Shown here: one piece after another, positions 55,075 through 64,000 of the stretch
Layout: each line of letters begins with the position of its first letter
Numbering within the stretch: position 1 is the stretch's first letter
NCBI RefSeq assembly: GCF_020514115.1
Contig: NZ_VTKZ01000004.1
Coordinates: 1-64,000 of the forward strand
DNA from: Synechococcus sp. MU1642
GTDB taxonomy: Bacteria; Cyanobacteriota; Cyanobacteriia; PCC-6307; Cyanobiaceae
Length of the DNA stretch: 64,000 nt
Direction: 5' to 3'
Notes under the pieces: model-generated
Seen by the model: the letters and a program-made list of their open reading frames with translations, nothing else
What the model was told of the DNA's origin: nothing
Database searches by the model: none
Translations under genes and position numbers: made by a program

Positions 55075-55171
55075 GGGCCTATGCGGCTCTGACGCCCAAA
55101 TCTGGTCAGAACCGGAAGGGAGCAGCCACACGGGATGCTCAGGGCAGGCGTGGGTTCCGGGTCACCACCTT
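55075..55171 (+). ncRNA. ffs: Signal recognition particle RNA (4.5S type)
   Basis: The conserved apical core GGTCAGAACCGGAAGGGAGCAGCC (55104-55127), with the GGAA tetraloop and asymmetric internal loop that bind Ffh, is present. Flanking segments can pair (for example ACGCC at 55092-55096 with GGCGT at 55147-55151). The ends are estimated. It lies between the divergent neighbours panB and ftsZ, neither of which covers it. Confidence 0.85.
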
Positions 55172-55208
55172 CGAAGCAGCCGTCAGACCAGAAGGCCTGA
55201 CAGTGTTC

Positions 55209-56318
55209 TCATACCGTGCCGTTGTCCTGTTGTTGACGACGACGCAGGAATTCAGGAATGCGGGCGCCGTTCTCTTCAGGTTCCCCACGAGTCAACATTC
55301 CTGGCACAGAGCGGCTGCGCTCGCTGCGGTAGGGCTGCTTGTTTTCGAATCCTGTGGCGATCACCGTGACGTGAATTTCGCCTTCGAGCGCCTCATCCAC
55401 TACAGCGCCCACAATGATGTTTGCTTCCGGGTCGACGACGTCGTAGATAACCTCGGAAGCAGTGGTCATGTCCTCCAGGGTCATGTCCTTGCCGCCGCTG
55501 ATGTTGATCACACAGCCCTTCGCGCCATCGATCCGCTCGGTTTCCAGCAGTGGGCTGGCGATCGCAGCCTGTGCTGCTTCCACGGCTCGGGAGCGACCGG
55601 AACCGATTCCGATGCCCAGCAGTGCCGTTCCCGCTTCTGTCATCACGGAACGAACGTCCGCAAAGTCAACGTTCACCAGGCCTGGGCAGGTGATGATGTC
55701 ACTGATGCCTTTGACGCCCATGCGCAGGACGTCGTCCGCACTGCGGAAAGCTTCCTGAAGAGGAGCTCCGCCGATGGCATCACGCAGGCGGTCGTTGGGG
55801 ATCACGATCAGCGTGTCCACATGTTCCGCCAAACGAGCGATGCCTTCGTCGGCCTGACGCATGCGACGACGGCCCTCAAAGCTGAACGGCTTGGTCACGA
55901 TTCCGACGGTAAGAGCACCGACTTCACGGGCGACTTCGGCCACCACTGGAGCAGCACCAGTACCCGTTCCACCACCCATGCCAGCGGCAATGAACACAAG
56001 ATCGGAGCCCTGCAGTGCATCGTGCAAATCAGTACGGGATTCCTCGGCTGCTTTCTGGCCGATGGTCGGATTGCCGCCGGCGCCAAGCCCGCGGGTCAGG
56101 GTCTGCCCCAGCTGCAGGCGTTGCTGGGCTTGCGATTGAATTAGGGCCTGCGCATCGGTGTTGAGAACGCGATAGCCAACCCCCTCAAGGTCACTGAGGA
56201 TCATGCGGTTGACGGCATTGCTGCCACCGCCGCCAACGCCGATGACCTCGATGCGGGCGGATTGGCTGGGCTGGATTCCCGCTGCCGTGTAAGACCCTGA
56301 GCCGCTCACCATCTCCAT
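55209..56318 (-). CDS. ftsZ: Cell division protein FtsZ
   Basis: Tubulin-like GTPase forming the division ring. It is 369 residues with [12 protein letters not shown], the signature [13 protein letters not shown] and the T7-loop region [11 protein letters not shown]. The C-terminal tail is short, ending in basic residues, as in picocyanobacteria. It is downstream of ftsQ (118-bp gap). Confidence 0.97.
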   Translation of the reverse strand: MEMVSGSGSYTAAGIQPSQSARIEVIGVGGGGSNAVNRMILSDLEGVGYRVLNTDAQALIQSQAQQRLQLGQTLTRGLGAGGNPTIGQKAAEESRTDLHDALQGSDLVFIAAGMGGGTGTGAAPVVAEVAREVGALTVGIVTKPFSFEGRRRMRQADEGIARLAEHVDTLIVIPNDRLRDAIGGAPLQEAFRSADDVLRMGVKGISDIITCPGLVNVDFADVRSVMTEAGTALLGIGIGSGRSRAVEAAQAAIASPLLETERIDGAKGCVINISGGKDMTLEDMTTASEVIYDVVDPEANIIVGAVVDEALEGEIHVTVIATGFENKQPYRSERSRSVPGMLTRGEPEENGARIPEFLRRRQQQDNGTV

Positions 56319-56435
56319 CGTCGAGGCAGAACCGTGTGGTTGAGATGCATTATGTCCCTGAAGCCTGGTCTCGGCTTCAACAGATCACAAACCAGGAACT
56401 GAGGTTGTGGTCTCCAGATTTTTAATCCTTTGGAT

Positions 56436-57281
56436 TCAGGGTTGAGTTTTGACCTTTTTGGGCGTGGGTGGAGCCGGCAGTTGCAGTTCCGGTCGGTCCG
56501 GATTGCTGAGATCAAGGCTGCTCTGATGGGCCTGGCGCAGGTACTTAGGCAACGTCTTGTTGAGGTGGACGATCGTCTCGATTTGGGCGTTTAGAAGGGC
56601 TGGTTCGCCACCCAGATCAATCTCGCCCAGTTCGGTGGTGATCAGACTGACATTGCCGTCAGGGTGAAGCACGATGGCTTTCAGCCTCCCCTCGAACCGA
56701 TCCTGTTGTTGCAGCAGTGCAGCGATCTGAGCGCGCTGCTGGTCGTTCCAACCGCGCACAACGATGTTCGTGAGCGGTTCTGGTAGTGCGTCGCTCAGTG
56801 TGATCCACTCTCCTGCGGCGTTCAGCAGTCCCCGTTCCCGTCCAGCAGGCCCCTGACGCACCGCCTTTGCGACGGGAATCTCGGGCTTCAGGCTGATGAT
56901 TAGGCGAGCAGGCAGCATTCGGCGCTGCACCTGAGCGCTGCGAACCGGTAAGACCTTCAAGAGTTCTTGTTCAAGAGCCCTGGGACTGACCTCCAGGAGA
57001 GGTGAGGGAAAGCGCAGCTTGGCGGCCTCGATGACCTCATTGGTCTCAAGGGCAGCATCGCCGGTCAGGATGATCGCCTCAGGGCTCCGCAGCGTCCAGC
57101 CATGGCGCAACAGGGTCCAACTGAATCCTCCACTGAGAAGCAGCAAGGCCGCGAACCGCCAGAGCTGAAGCAATAGGGTCTGGCGGCGCTGCCGGCGGAA
57201 GTCCCGGCGCCGGGCGACCTGAGCGGAAACCGGCCGTTGGGAGGGTTTGTTGTTGGTCGAGACCCGGCTCACAGGTCGCAT
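56436..57281 (-). CDS. ftsQ: Cell division protein FtsQ
   Basis: Bitopic divisome protein, 281 residues: basic N-terminus, one membrane helix (QLWRFAALLLLSGGFSWTLL), a POTRA-type domain (SPEAIILTGDAALETNEV) and the beta domain with a Pro/Lys-rich tail. Its start overlaps the upstream gene by 13 bases. It forms a ddl-hypothetical-ftsQ-ftsZ cluster, the classical dcw order. Confidence 0.92.
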   Translation of the reverse strand: MRPVSRVSTNNKPSQRPVSAQVARRRDFRRQRRQTLLLQLWRFAALLLLSGGFSWTLLRHGWTLRSPEAIILTGDAALETNEVIEAAKLRFPSPLLEVSPRALEQELLKVLPVRSAQVQRRMLPARLIISLKPEIPVAKAVRQGPAGRERGLLNAAGEWITLSDALPEPLTNIVVRGWNDQQRAQIAALLQQQDRFEGRLKAIVLHPDGNVSLITTELGEIDLGGEPALLNAQIETIVHLNKTLPKYLRQAHQSSLDLSNPDRPELQLPAPPTPKKVKTQP

Positions 57282-57679
57282 CTGGCCCGTGCCATCAGCT
57301 GCTCACCCCAGCTGCGCGCGCGGTCGGCATCAGAGAAGGGCACATCCATCTGCAGGTCCTTACCGATGAGGCGCAGCCGACAACGCCCCTGGGATTCATC
57401 GGTGAGCGGCGCATCACCGGATGCCAGCGACATCAGTTCCACAAGCTCAAGCCTGCAGACATCAAACGAGCCCTGATCCTGAAAACAGCCCGCTTCGAAG
57501 CTGCTCCATTGCAATTCACCGTTTTTAAGACGGGCACCACCACAACCGTCGAGCTTGGCGAGTTCGGAGCCTTCGGCCCAGGTACGAAACAGGTTTTGGC
57601 GCCGTCGTTCCAGCCATCCGAGCGACGCCAGCAGCACAAAGGCCAGCAACAAAGGAAACCAGAGCAGTCCGTGGCTCAT
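57269..57679 (-). CDS. Membrane-anchored hypothetical protein in the dcw cluster
   Basis: A 136-residue protein with one N-terminal helix (GLLWFPLLLAFVLLASLGW) and a soluble domain holding five Cys residues (DGCGGARL, AGCFQDQG, VCRLEL, GRCRLRL, ARCDL). It lies between ddl and ftsQ, overlapping ftsQ, so a role in envelope synthesis or division is plausible but unproven. Confidence 0.72.
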   Translation of the reverse strand: MSHGLLWFPLLLAFVLLASLGWLERRRQNLFRTWAEGSELAKLDGCGGARLKNGELQWSSFEAGCFQDQGSFDVCRLELVELMSLASGDAPLTDESQGRCRLRLIGKDLQMDVPFSDADRARSWGEQLMARARCDL

Positions 57680-57702
57680 GGGTTAGGCGAAGGACGCTGT
57701 GC

Positions 57703-58755
57703 TCATTCTCCTGCGGTTTGGATCAGTTTGTGCACCAACTGTTCGAGTGTTACGCCGCTGGCCGCCCAGAGCATCGGGAACATGCTCTGGGCCGTGAAAC
57801 CAGGCAGGGTGTTGATTTCGTTGATCCAGAGCTGATCGTTGACGTCGTCGTAGAAGAAATCCACACGTCCCATGCCGTTGACGCCCACGGCAGAGCAGGC
57901 CTGGAAGGCCTGGGCGCGGATCCGGTCAGCCACTTCATCAGATAGGGGAGCTGGAATCAACGTGGTGCTGCGCCCTGCGGTGTATTTCGTCTCGTAGTCG
58001 TACCAGTCCGCATCAAAACGAACCTCACCGATCACCGACGCTTCGAGCATGCGTCCCCCCAGGACGGCGCATTCCACCTCTCTAGCGTTGACGCCCTGCT
58101 CCACTACCAGCCTTGGATCGAGCGCTGCTGCCTGGTTGAGGCCTGCTTCCAGTTCGTGGCGGGAACGCACCTTGCTGATGCCCACCGACGAGCCGAGATT
58201 GGCGGGCTTCACAAAGCAGGGGTAATTCAGTTCGCGTTCAATCCGATCCAAGAGTGCCGATCGGCTCTTGGCGTCTTCGAGTTCGGACGCGCGAAGGGCC
58301 ACATAGGGCACCTGTGACAGCCCGGCGCTGGAGAAGGCAGATTTCATCGCCTGCTTGTCCATGCTGACGGCTGAGCCGAGCACGCCGGTGCCTACGAAGG
58401 GTTTGCCGGTCAGCTGGAACAACCCCTGAATGGTTCCGTCCTCTCCATTAGGACCATGCAGCACCGGATACCAGAGATCAACCGCATCACATCCCTCTGG
58501 GAACCCTTGGAATCCTGAGGGGGGCAGAGGTGGTGTGAGCTCTGGTGCGGTTTCGGAGGCCAGGGTTGCCTCGGATAGATCCGTTCCCCACCAGCGACCA
58601 TCATGGTCGATGTAGATCGGCTGCACCGTATAGCGCTCTCTGTTGTTTCCGGTGCGCAGGCCTCGGACGACGGTCGCCGCAGATCGGATAGATACGTCGT
58701 GCTCTCCAGAGCGGCCTCCAAAGACGAGCCCGACCGTGATGGGACTGGACGGCAT
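57703..58755 (-). CDS. ddl: D-alanine-D-alanine ligase
   Basis: ATP-grasp ligase forming D-Ala-D-Ala for peptidoglycan, 350 residues. Seen: [19 protein letters not shown], the [15 protein letters not shown] region, [16 protein letters not shown] and the final [10 protein letters not shown] metal site. First of the dcw-type group. Confidence 0.96.
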   Translation of the reverse strand: MPSSPITVGLVFGGRSGEHDVSIRSAATVVRGLRTGNNRERYTVQPIYIDHDGRWWGTDLSEATLASETAPELTPPLPPSGFQGFPEGCDAVDLWYPVLHGPNGEDGTIQGLFQLTGKPFVGTGVLGSAVSMDKQAMKSAFSSAGLSQVPYVALRASELEDAKSRSALLDRIERELNYPCFVKPANLGSSVGISKVRSRHELEAGLNQAAALDPRLVVEQGVNAREVECAVLGGRMLEASVIGEVRFDADWYDYETKYTAGRSTTLIPAPLSDEVADRIRAQAFQACSAVGVNGMGRVDFFYDDVNDQLWINEINTLPGFTAQSMFPMLWAASGVTLEQLVHKLIQTAGE

Positions 58756-58806
58756 GAATGCTGCGACCCCTGAGCGGTGGGAGCGCCAAAGGTATCAGCG
58801 TTGTGC

Positions 58807-60201
58807 TTAGTGGGGCAGGGGGCTGCCGCTGAGTGAAAAGGACCGCACCGCATCGATGCGCACCTGCACGAGATCGCCGGCTTTGTGGGCATGACCATCC
58901 GCCGATGTGGAGCTGAAGAAGGTCAGGCGATTGGTGCGGGTTCGTCCCATCAGCTGCGATGGGTCCTTGGGATTGATGCCCTCCGCCAGTACTTCTTCAG
59001 TGCGCCCCTCGTAGCGGGCATTGGCCTTCCGGGCGCAGCGTTCCACCAGGGCATTGATTTCGCGCAGGCGTTCCACCTTCACCTCCTCCGGCAGCTGGTT
59101 GTCCCAATTGGCTGCAGGGGTATTGGGCCGAGGTGAATAGGCCGCTGTGTTCACCTGATCGAAGCCGATCTCTTCGATTAAATCGAGGGTGCGGCGGTAT
59201 TGCGCATCGGTTTCGCCGGGGAAGGCAACGATCACATCGGCACTGAGGGAGGCATCGGGCATGCGCTCACGGATGCGGTCGATGATCCGCCGGTAGCGCT
59301 CAACGGTGTAGCCCCGGGCCATGGCTTGCAACACGTCGTTGTCCCCGCTCTGAAAAGGAATGTGGAAGTGTTCACAGAGCTTGGGAAGGTCGGCACAAGC
59401 ATCGATCAGCCGCTCGGTGAAGTAGCGCGGATGGCTGGTGGCAAAACGGATCCGTTCAATGCCCTCCACGTCGTGTACGTGATGGAGCAAATCCGTGAGG
59501 GTGTGTTGGCGGCGGCCCTCTGGAGTGATGCCCGGTAGATCACGGCCGTAGGCATCAATGTTCTGGCCGAGCAGGGTGATTTCCTTGTAGCCCTGGGCGG
59601 CAAGACCCTCCATTTCCAGCTTGATCGCCTGGGGCAGCCGTGATTGTTCTTTGCCGCGCACGGAGGGCACCACGCAGTAGGTGCAACGTTCGTTGCAGCC
59701 ATAAATCACGTTCACCCAGCCGCAGATGCTGCTGTCTCGGCGGGCCGTGGTGATGTCTTCAAGGATGTGGTGGTCTTCGGTGGCGACCACCTGCTGACCG
59801 CTGTCCACCTGCAGCAACAAGGTTTCAAGCCGGTTGGCGTGTTGCGGACCCATCACCAGATCCAGCTCCGGCACCCGTCGTAGCAGTGATTCGCCCTCCT
59901 GCTGGGCCACACAGCCCGCCACCACCAGGGTGAGATTGGGGTTACTGCGTTTCCTCTGGGCTTGTCTGCCGAGATAGCTGTAAACCTTCTGTTCGGCGTT
60001 GTCCCTGATGGTGCAGGTGTTGTAGAGCACCAGATCGGCATCCAGTTCGGCTGACGCCTCCTGGTAGCCCATGGCCTCAAGGATTCCCGCCATCCGTTCG
60101 GAATCCGCCTTGTTCATCTGGCAGCCGAACGTGGTGATCCAGTAACTGCCACGTTGGGGATTGGCAGTGGCGTCAGTGGCGAGGGGGGCGGAGGCGACCA
60201 A
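58807..60201 (-). CDS. miaB: tRNA-2-methylthio-N6-dimethylallyladenosine synthase
   Basis: Radical SAM methylthiotransferase modifying A37 of tRNAs reading UNN codons. It is 464 residues: the N-terminal UPF0004 domain with three Cys ([30 protein letters not shown]), radical SAM motif CNERCTYC, and a C-terminal TRAM domain (about 395-460). Confidence 0.96.
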   Translation of the reverse strand: MVASAPLATDATANPQRGSYWITTFGCQMNKADSERMAGILEAMGYQEASAELDADLVLYNTCTIRDNAEQKVYSYLGRQAQRKRSNPNLTLVVAGCVAQQEGESLLRRVPELDLVMGPQHANRLETLLLQVDSGQQVVATEDHHILEDITTARRDSSICGWVNVIYGCNERCTYCVVPSVRGKEQSRLPQAIKLEMEGLAAQGYKEITLLGQNIDAYGRDLPGITPEGRRQHTLTDLLHHVHDVEGIERIRFATSHPRYFTERLIDACADLPKLCEHFHIPFQSGDNDVLQAMARGYTVERYRRIIDRIRERMPDASLSADVIVAFPGETDAQYRRTLDLIEEIGFDQVNTAAYSPRPNTPAANWDNQLPEEVKVERLREINALVERCARKANARYEGRTEEVLAEGINPKDPSQLMGRTRTNRLTFFSSTSADGHAHKAGDLVQVRIDAVRSFSLSGSPLPH

Positions 60202-60251
60202 ATCTCTGGCTCAAGCCTTCTCAGTGTGAGTCACAGCGGTGTTGTGTCAGT

Positions 60252-60869
60252 TTGGAGATTGACAGCCGGATGGCTGTGGGCTGGGCTCTCACACGGTTTT
60301 CGCTCACCAAGGCCGTGCCCCTCACGATCAGCCGGGGCACCACAGCTGTTGTGGTGCGGTTGGAGCTCAGGGTGGAACGTGATGGGCTGGTCGGCCGCGG
60401 CGAGACCGGTGGATTTGAGACCGGCCACCGTGCCTTTGCCCTGGAGGCTGTGGAACAGGAGCTGCTGGCGCTTTTGCCGCAACTTGAGGCTCTGGATCCC
60501 AACCATCCGCAACGGTTTGAGCCCTTGCTGGACGCCCTCAGTCCCCAGGCGCGTTGTGCCATCGACCTAGCCTTGCGGGACTGGTATGGGCAACGGCTTG
60601 GCCATCCGCTATGGCGGCTCTGGGGGTTGGATCCAGCCAAGGGTGTGGCCACCACTGAAACCCTGGCAAGCTGGGTTGGGCCCGATGGGACATTGAGCTT
60701 GCCAAGGTGGACGCTGTCGCGCTCAACACCGAACGCCTCGATGAAGCTCAGGCTCGGGAGGAGAGGTCGAGCGCGTCCAGCAAATGCTGGGTTTGGCCTG
60801 CACCGATCCGATCCGCTGGGGTGCAGAACCCCTCCTAGGAGCCTTACTGGATTGTTGAGAAGGGCGAGC
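60252..60869 (+). pseudogene. Truncated enolase-superfamily epimerase (dipeptide-epimerase-like)
   Basis: The first about 150 residues match the capping domain and early barrel of L-Ala-D/L-Glu epimerase/muconate-cycloisomerase-type enzymes (TISRGTTAVVVRLELRVERDG, GRGETGGF, SPQARCAIDLALRDW, RLWGLDP). The Lys-containing and metal-binding barrel that should follow is absent. From about 60690 the frame degenerates, and a different frame (ERVQQMLGLACTDPIRWG, stop near 60860) looks like the tail of an unrelated or the same gene after a deletion. Lies just before tRNA-His. Confidence 0.68.
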
Positions 60870-60936
60870 GAGGGGATTCGAACCCCCGAATAGCGGCGCC
60901 ACAAGCCGCTGCCTTAACCACTTGGCGACGCCCGCC
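60863..60936 (-). tRNA. tRNA-His (anticodon GTG)
   Basis: Minus-strand cloverleaf: 8-bp acceptor including the G-1:C73 pair typical of tRNA-His, D arm with AAGTGGTTAAGGC, anticodon stem GCGGC/GCCGC with loop TTGTGGC (anticodon GTG), T arm GGGGGTTCGAATCCCC. CCA not encoded. Confidence 0.95.
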
Positions 60937-60977
60937 GCGTCCGTGAGAATCTACCAACACGAGCTGCAGCCTGCCTG

Positions 60978-61409
60978 GTGTCCCCTTCATCGCGTCCGCA
61001 AGGCCGGCATGTTCTGGCGATGTTGGTGGGGGGGATTGCAGCGGCCGGGGTGCTGTCGCTGGTGGTGTCCAATCCGTCGTTGGAGGACTATCAAGACCAT
61101 GCCGGAGACCAGCTGGTCAGGTTGGGCACCAAGGAACTGTGCGATGAACCGACCCTGCCCATCGTGCTGCGTCTTTGGATACGCAATTGCCCTGAACTGA
61201 TTGCCTCCCAGCGGGACGCCCTGGCGGCATTGGCGGCTCAGTTCACCACCCGTAGCAACCTGGTGGTGGCCAGTTTGTACTCCACCCAGATGGAAGGGAA
61301 GGAGCTGCTGCCAGGTCTGCGCCTGCCTGGCTTTGAAGTGCTCAGCCTTGGTGTGGCAGGTCGTTTCGTGGTTTTCAGCGCTGACGCCAGCAATGGTGCG
61401 GAAGAGTGA
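60978..61409 (+). CDS. DUF4359 family membrane-anchored protein
   Basis: Protein of 143 residues (GTG start) or 129 (ATG at 61020). One N-terminal helix (AMLVGGIAAAGVLSLVVSNP) is followed by a YQDHAGDQLVRLGTKELCDE segment and alternating strands (SNLVVASLYSTQ, VLSLGVAGRFVVFSA), the DUF4359 pattern. It overlaps the next gene by one base. Function unknown. Confidence 0.75.
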   Translation: MSPSSRPQGRHVLAMLVGGIAAAGVLSLVVSNPSLEDYQDHAGDQLVRLGTKELCDEPTLPIVLRLWIRNCPELIASQRDALAALAAQFTTRSNLVVASLYSTQMEGKELLPGLRLPGFEVLSLGVAGRFVVFSADASNGAEE

Positions 61410-62686
61410 TGGATGCCCCGTCGCTTAAGACCCAGCCGGAGAGTGGTGTCCTTGAGGCCTGGGCACCCCTGGGACTGCTGGATTTCGCCCCTTCAACGCT
61501 CCTGCCGGACGTCGCGAAGCAAGGACTAACGCCGGTGCGCCTTGCCTGGCATCAGGGGCGCTTGCGGGAGCTGAAGCCCCTGCCCGCCGAGCACGTGCCA
61601 CCGTCTCGGATCGTGCTGCCGCGCTTGGTCGACTGCCATGTCCATTTGGACAAGGCCTACACCTGGCATGAATATCCCAACCTCTGCGGCAGCTATGGGG
61701 GTGCCCTGGACGCCAACCTGCGGGAGCACAACACCCGAACCGTCGCCTCCGTGCTTCAACGCGGCGAGCGCGCCATGGAGAGGGCGTTCGCCAATGGGCT
61801 GCGTGCCATGCGCAGCCATGTCGACAGTGGTGGCCCTGGCGCCGAGCCCAGCTGGGATGCACTGCTGACGCTGCAGCAACGCTGGCGTAGCCGCATCGAT
61901 CTTCAGCTGGTGGCGCTGGTGCCCTTGGAATTTTGGTGTTCAGCTGACGCGGATGCCCTGGCGCGTTGCGTGGCCGCCAGTGGCGGTTGCCTCGGTGGTG
62001 TACTGACCCCTCCTTGTGGATCGGCTCTGGTCACCGAGCAGCTGGAGGCTTTGTTGTGCCTGGCTGATCGCCATGACTGCGGCGTCGATTTGCACATCGA
62101 TGAAGCGGACCATGGTCCGGCGGAGGGCATGGTTCAGCTCCTGAAGGCTCTGCGGCGCGTACCAGTGCAGGTTCCAGTCACCTGCAGTCATGCCAGCAGT
62201 CTTTCCCTGCTGCCGGCACCACGCCTTGCGCGGTTGGCGGAGCGCATGGCCGCTGCAAATCTCAGCGTGATTGCCCTCCCCCTCACCAATGCCTGGTTGC
62301 TGGCTCGGGCGGATGAAGCCACACCACTTCAGCGTCCGCAGGCCCCGATCCGTCAGTTGCAACGTTGTGGTGTTCCCGTGGCTGTGGCGGGTGACAACGT
62401 GGCCGACCCGTGGTTCCCGGGAGGAGACTTCGATCCATTGGCCTTGCTGGCTGCATCAATGCCGTTGACCCAGTTGTTGCCCTGGCAGCGCTTGGGCCTT
62501 GCCCCTTTCACCACTGCACCGCCCGCCATTCTGCAGTTGGAGTGGGATGGGGTGCTGCGGGCTGGGGCTCCAGCTGATCTGATCTGCATGGAGGGCCAGG
62601 GATGGTCAGATCTGATCCAGTGTTCTTCCCAACGTCAGATTCTCGTGAAAGGCCACTGGCAGGCGTCACCGAGCGCTAGACCCTGA
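61409..62686 (+). CDS. Cytosine-deaminase-like amidohydrolase
   Basis: Amidohydrolase-superfamily barrel of 425 residues. Metal ligands expected in HVH of RLVDCHVHLDKAY, the HIDEAD segment, TCSHASS and AVAGDN (catalytic Asp). The pattern is closest to cytosine deaminase CodA, but related cyclic-amidine or triazine hydrolases are possible. Coupled to the DUF4359 gene via TGATG. Confidence 0.86.
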   Translation: MDAPSLKTQPESGVLEAWAPLGLLDFAPSTLLPDVAKQGLTPVRLAWHQGRLRELKPLPAEHVPPSRIVLPRLVDCHVHLDKAYTWHEYPNLCGSYGGALDANLREHNTRTVASVLQRGERAMERAFANGLRAMRSHVDSGGPGAEPSWDALLTLQQRWRSRIDLQLVALVPLEFWCSADADALARCVAASGGCLGGVLTPPCGSALVTEQLEALLCLADRHDCGVDLHIDEADHGPAEGMVQLLKALRRVPVQVPVTCSHASSLSLLPAPRLARLAERMAAANLSVIALPLTNAWLLARADEATPLQRPQAPIRQLQRCGVPVAVAGDNVADPWFPGGDFDPLALLAASMPLTQLLPWQRLGLAPFTTAPPAILQLEWDGVLRAGAPADLICMEGQGWSDLIQCSSQRQILVKGHWQASPSARP

Positions 62687-62704
62687 CCAGTGTTTCGCCA
62701 CGTC

Positions 62705-64000
62705 ATGGGTCGCGCTGAAGACTTAATAGCTCTGCGTCAAGCCCTCAGCGCTGTTCCGGATCTGGAGCTGTTGGAGGAACCGGGGGACCTTCAGCGCCAT
62801 TCCCGGGATGCCTTTGAGTACTCCCCCGTTTTGACGCCGCGCCTGGAGGCCTGCCGTGCTGAGTTGGTGCTCCGCCCCCGCTCGGTGGACGCCGTCGAAC
62901 GACTGGCTTCGGCCTGCGCTGAGCATCAGGTTCCCTTGACCCTGCGGGGTTCCGGGACGGGGAACTACGGCCAGTGTGTGCCTCTGCAGGGCGGCGTGGT
63001 GATGCTCACCACGGCCCTGCGGCAGATCCGTTCGATTGATCCGATCACTGGGGTGGTGACCGTGGAACCTGGCTGTGTGATGCGTGATCTGGATCAGGAG
63101 TTGCGCCGGCATGGACGCCAGCTGCGCTTGATGCCCAGCACCTGGCGCAGCGCCACCATTGGCGGCTTTGTTGCAGGGGGGTCTGGGGGCATCGGTTCGC
63201 TGCGTTGGGGCTTTCTGCGGGATCCAGGCCATCTGCTCGGGTTGGAGATCGTGCCGCTACGCCCCGATGCCCAGCGCCATCAACTCGGCGAGATGGATGC
63301 GGAGCCCTTGAACCACGCCTACGGCACCAACGGCATCATCACGGCCCTCAGCCTGGCCACAGCACCAGCGGTCAACTGGCACCAGGTGAGTGTGGACTGC
63401 GAGCATTGGGAGCAGGCGGTTGAGCTGATGCACCGGATTGCTGCCTCGGCCTTGGATCTCCATTTGGCGAGCCTTCTGGAACAGCCGCTGCTGTCGCGGA
63501 TGCCCGGTTGGGGTGGCCCTGCTGTCTCAGCTCACCGGCTGCTGTTGCTCGTCGCACCCGATGGGCTCAAAAGCTTGCAAAGGATGGTGCAGTCAGCCGG
63601 CGCGAGCCTGCGGGATCTCGGCCCTGAGGATCTCTCCGGAGGCAATGGCTTGCGCGAGCTGAGCTGGAATCACACCACCCTGCATGTGCGGGCTTCAGAG
63701 CCGGGATGGACCTACCTGCAGATGCTGTTGCCGCAACCGGAGGCCCCAGCGATGGCGGCATTGAAGCAGCATTGGGGTGATGCCCTTGTCTGGCATCTCG
63801 AGCTTGTGCGGCAGCAGGGCTGTCCCCGCCTGGCTGCTCTGCCGTTGGTGCGTTGGCAGGGACCAGATCAGCTGAACCGGTTGATGGATGACTGCAGGGC
63901 CGCTGGTGCCGTGCTGTTCAACCCCCACGTGATCACTGTGGAAGACGGCGGCCTTGGCGTCATTGATGCCGATCAGGTGGCGGCCAAGCAGCGCTTTGAT
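62705..64000 (+). CDS. FAD-linked oxidase, GlcD-like (partial at window end)
   Basis: FAD-binding PCMH-type oxidase. The first 432 codons are inside the window and the gene runs past the end. The flavin site is indicated by LTLRGSGTGNYGQCVPLQGG and TIGGFVAGGSGGIGSLRWG. Glycolate oxidase subunit GlcD or D-lactate dehydrogenase-like are the closest families by eye, but the substrate is undetermined. Start ATG at 62705, 19 bp after the deaminase stop. Confidence 0.88.
   Translation, partial: MGRAEDLIALRQALSAVPDLELLEEPGDLQRHSRDAFEYSPVLTPRLEACRAELVLRPRSVDAVERLASACAEHQVPLTLRGSGTGNYGQCVPLQGGVVMLTTALRQIRSIDPITGVVTVEPGCVMRDLDQELRRHGRQLRLMPSTWRSATIGGFVAGGSGGIGSLRWGFLRDPGHLLGLEIVPLRPDAQRHQLGEMDAEPLNHAYGTNGIITALSLATAPAVNWHQVSVDCEHWEQAVELMHRIAASALDLHLASLLEQPLLSRMPGWGGPAVSAHRLLLLVAPDGLKSLQRMVQSAGASLRDLGPEDLSGGNGLRELSWNHTTLHVRASEPGWTYLQMLLPQPEAPAMAALKQHWGDALVWHLELVRQQGCPRLAALPLVRWQGPDQLNRLMDDCRAAGAVLFNPHVITVEDGGLGVIDADQVAAKQRFD

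Overview
The window reads as chromosome from a marine alpha-cyanobacterium of the Synechococcus/Cyanobium type (established knowledge plus sequence). It carries an alpha-carboxysome (cso) cluster behind a form I Rubisco small-subunit gene, low-affinity CO2-uptake NDH-1 genes (ndhF4-ndhD4-chpX), chlorophyll synthase, a ClpP/ClpR pair and cobalamin genes. Most of it is GC-rich and densely packed, with many 1-4 bp start/stop overlaps. The strain cannot be named from the sequence alone.

Region by region. 1-11.5 kb is a single inorganic-carbon locus, all on +: cbbS, a hairpin attenuator, csoS2, csoSCA, csoS4A, csoS4B, a BMC shell gene with a long N-terminal extension (csoS1E-like), ndhF4, ndhD4, chpX, a pterin-dehydratase-like Rubisco assembly factor (acRAF) and cbbX. 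11.5-14.9 kb is a coupled minus-strand operon (hypothetical, cobQ, a small [2Fe-2S] protein, a ClC-family protein). 14.9-37 kb is housekeeping: maf, rpsD, yidD, murE, an aminotransferase, an NFU-type Fe-S scaffold, mqo, lepA, an ABC permease, trmH, an alkyltransferase-like protein, rsmB, a class A PBP, chlG, hisF, menG/ubiE, glyQ and a ruined comEC.

38.0-44.4 kb is the unusual part. A tRNA-Ser(CGA) gene is followed by about 6.3 kb of accessory, partly AT-rich DNA. The last 13 bases at the tRNA 3' boundary recur twice in the same orientation (40818 and 44399), so two modules lie in tandem. Each module has an AlpA/excisionase-type gene, and each far att copy is preceded, at an almost identical distance (65-66 bp), by a tandem 12-bp duplication. 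No integrase is visible. Cargo includes a lysine-rich repeat membrane protein, a small glycine-rich membrane protein, a secreted protein translationally coupled to a small ORF, and a 919-residue Calx-beta/RTX-like surface protein. This looks like a pair of non-autonomous tRNA-targeted integrative elements and is the best candidate here for an undescribed system.

44.4-47.5 kb is a decaying cell-surface region (hypotheticals, a frameshifted glycosyltransferase, an intact sugar-phosphate transferase). 47.5-64 kb returns to core genes: cobD, ilvC, clpP3/clpR, a PIN-TRAM protein, hemW, panB, SRP RNA, ftsZ, ftsQ, ddl, miaB, a truncated enolase-superfamily pseudogene beside tRNA-His, a cytosine-deaminase-like hydrolase and an FAD-linked oxidase that runs off the end of the window.
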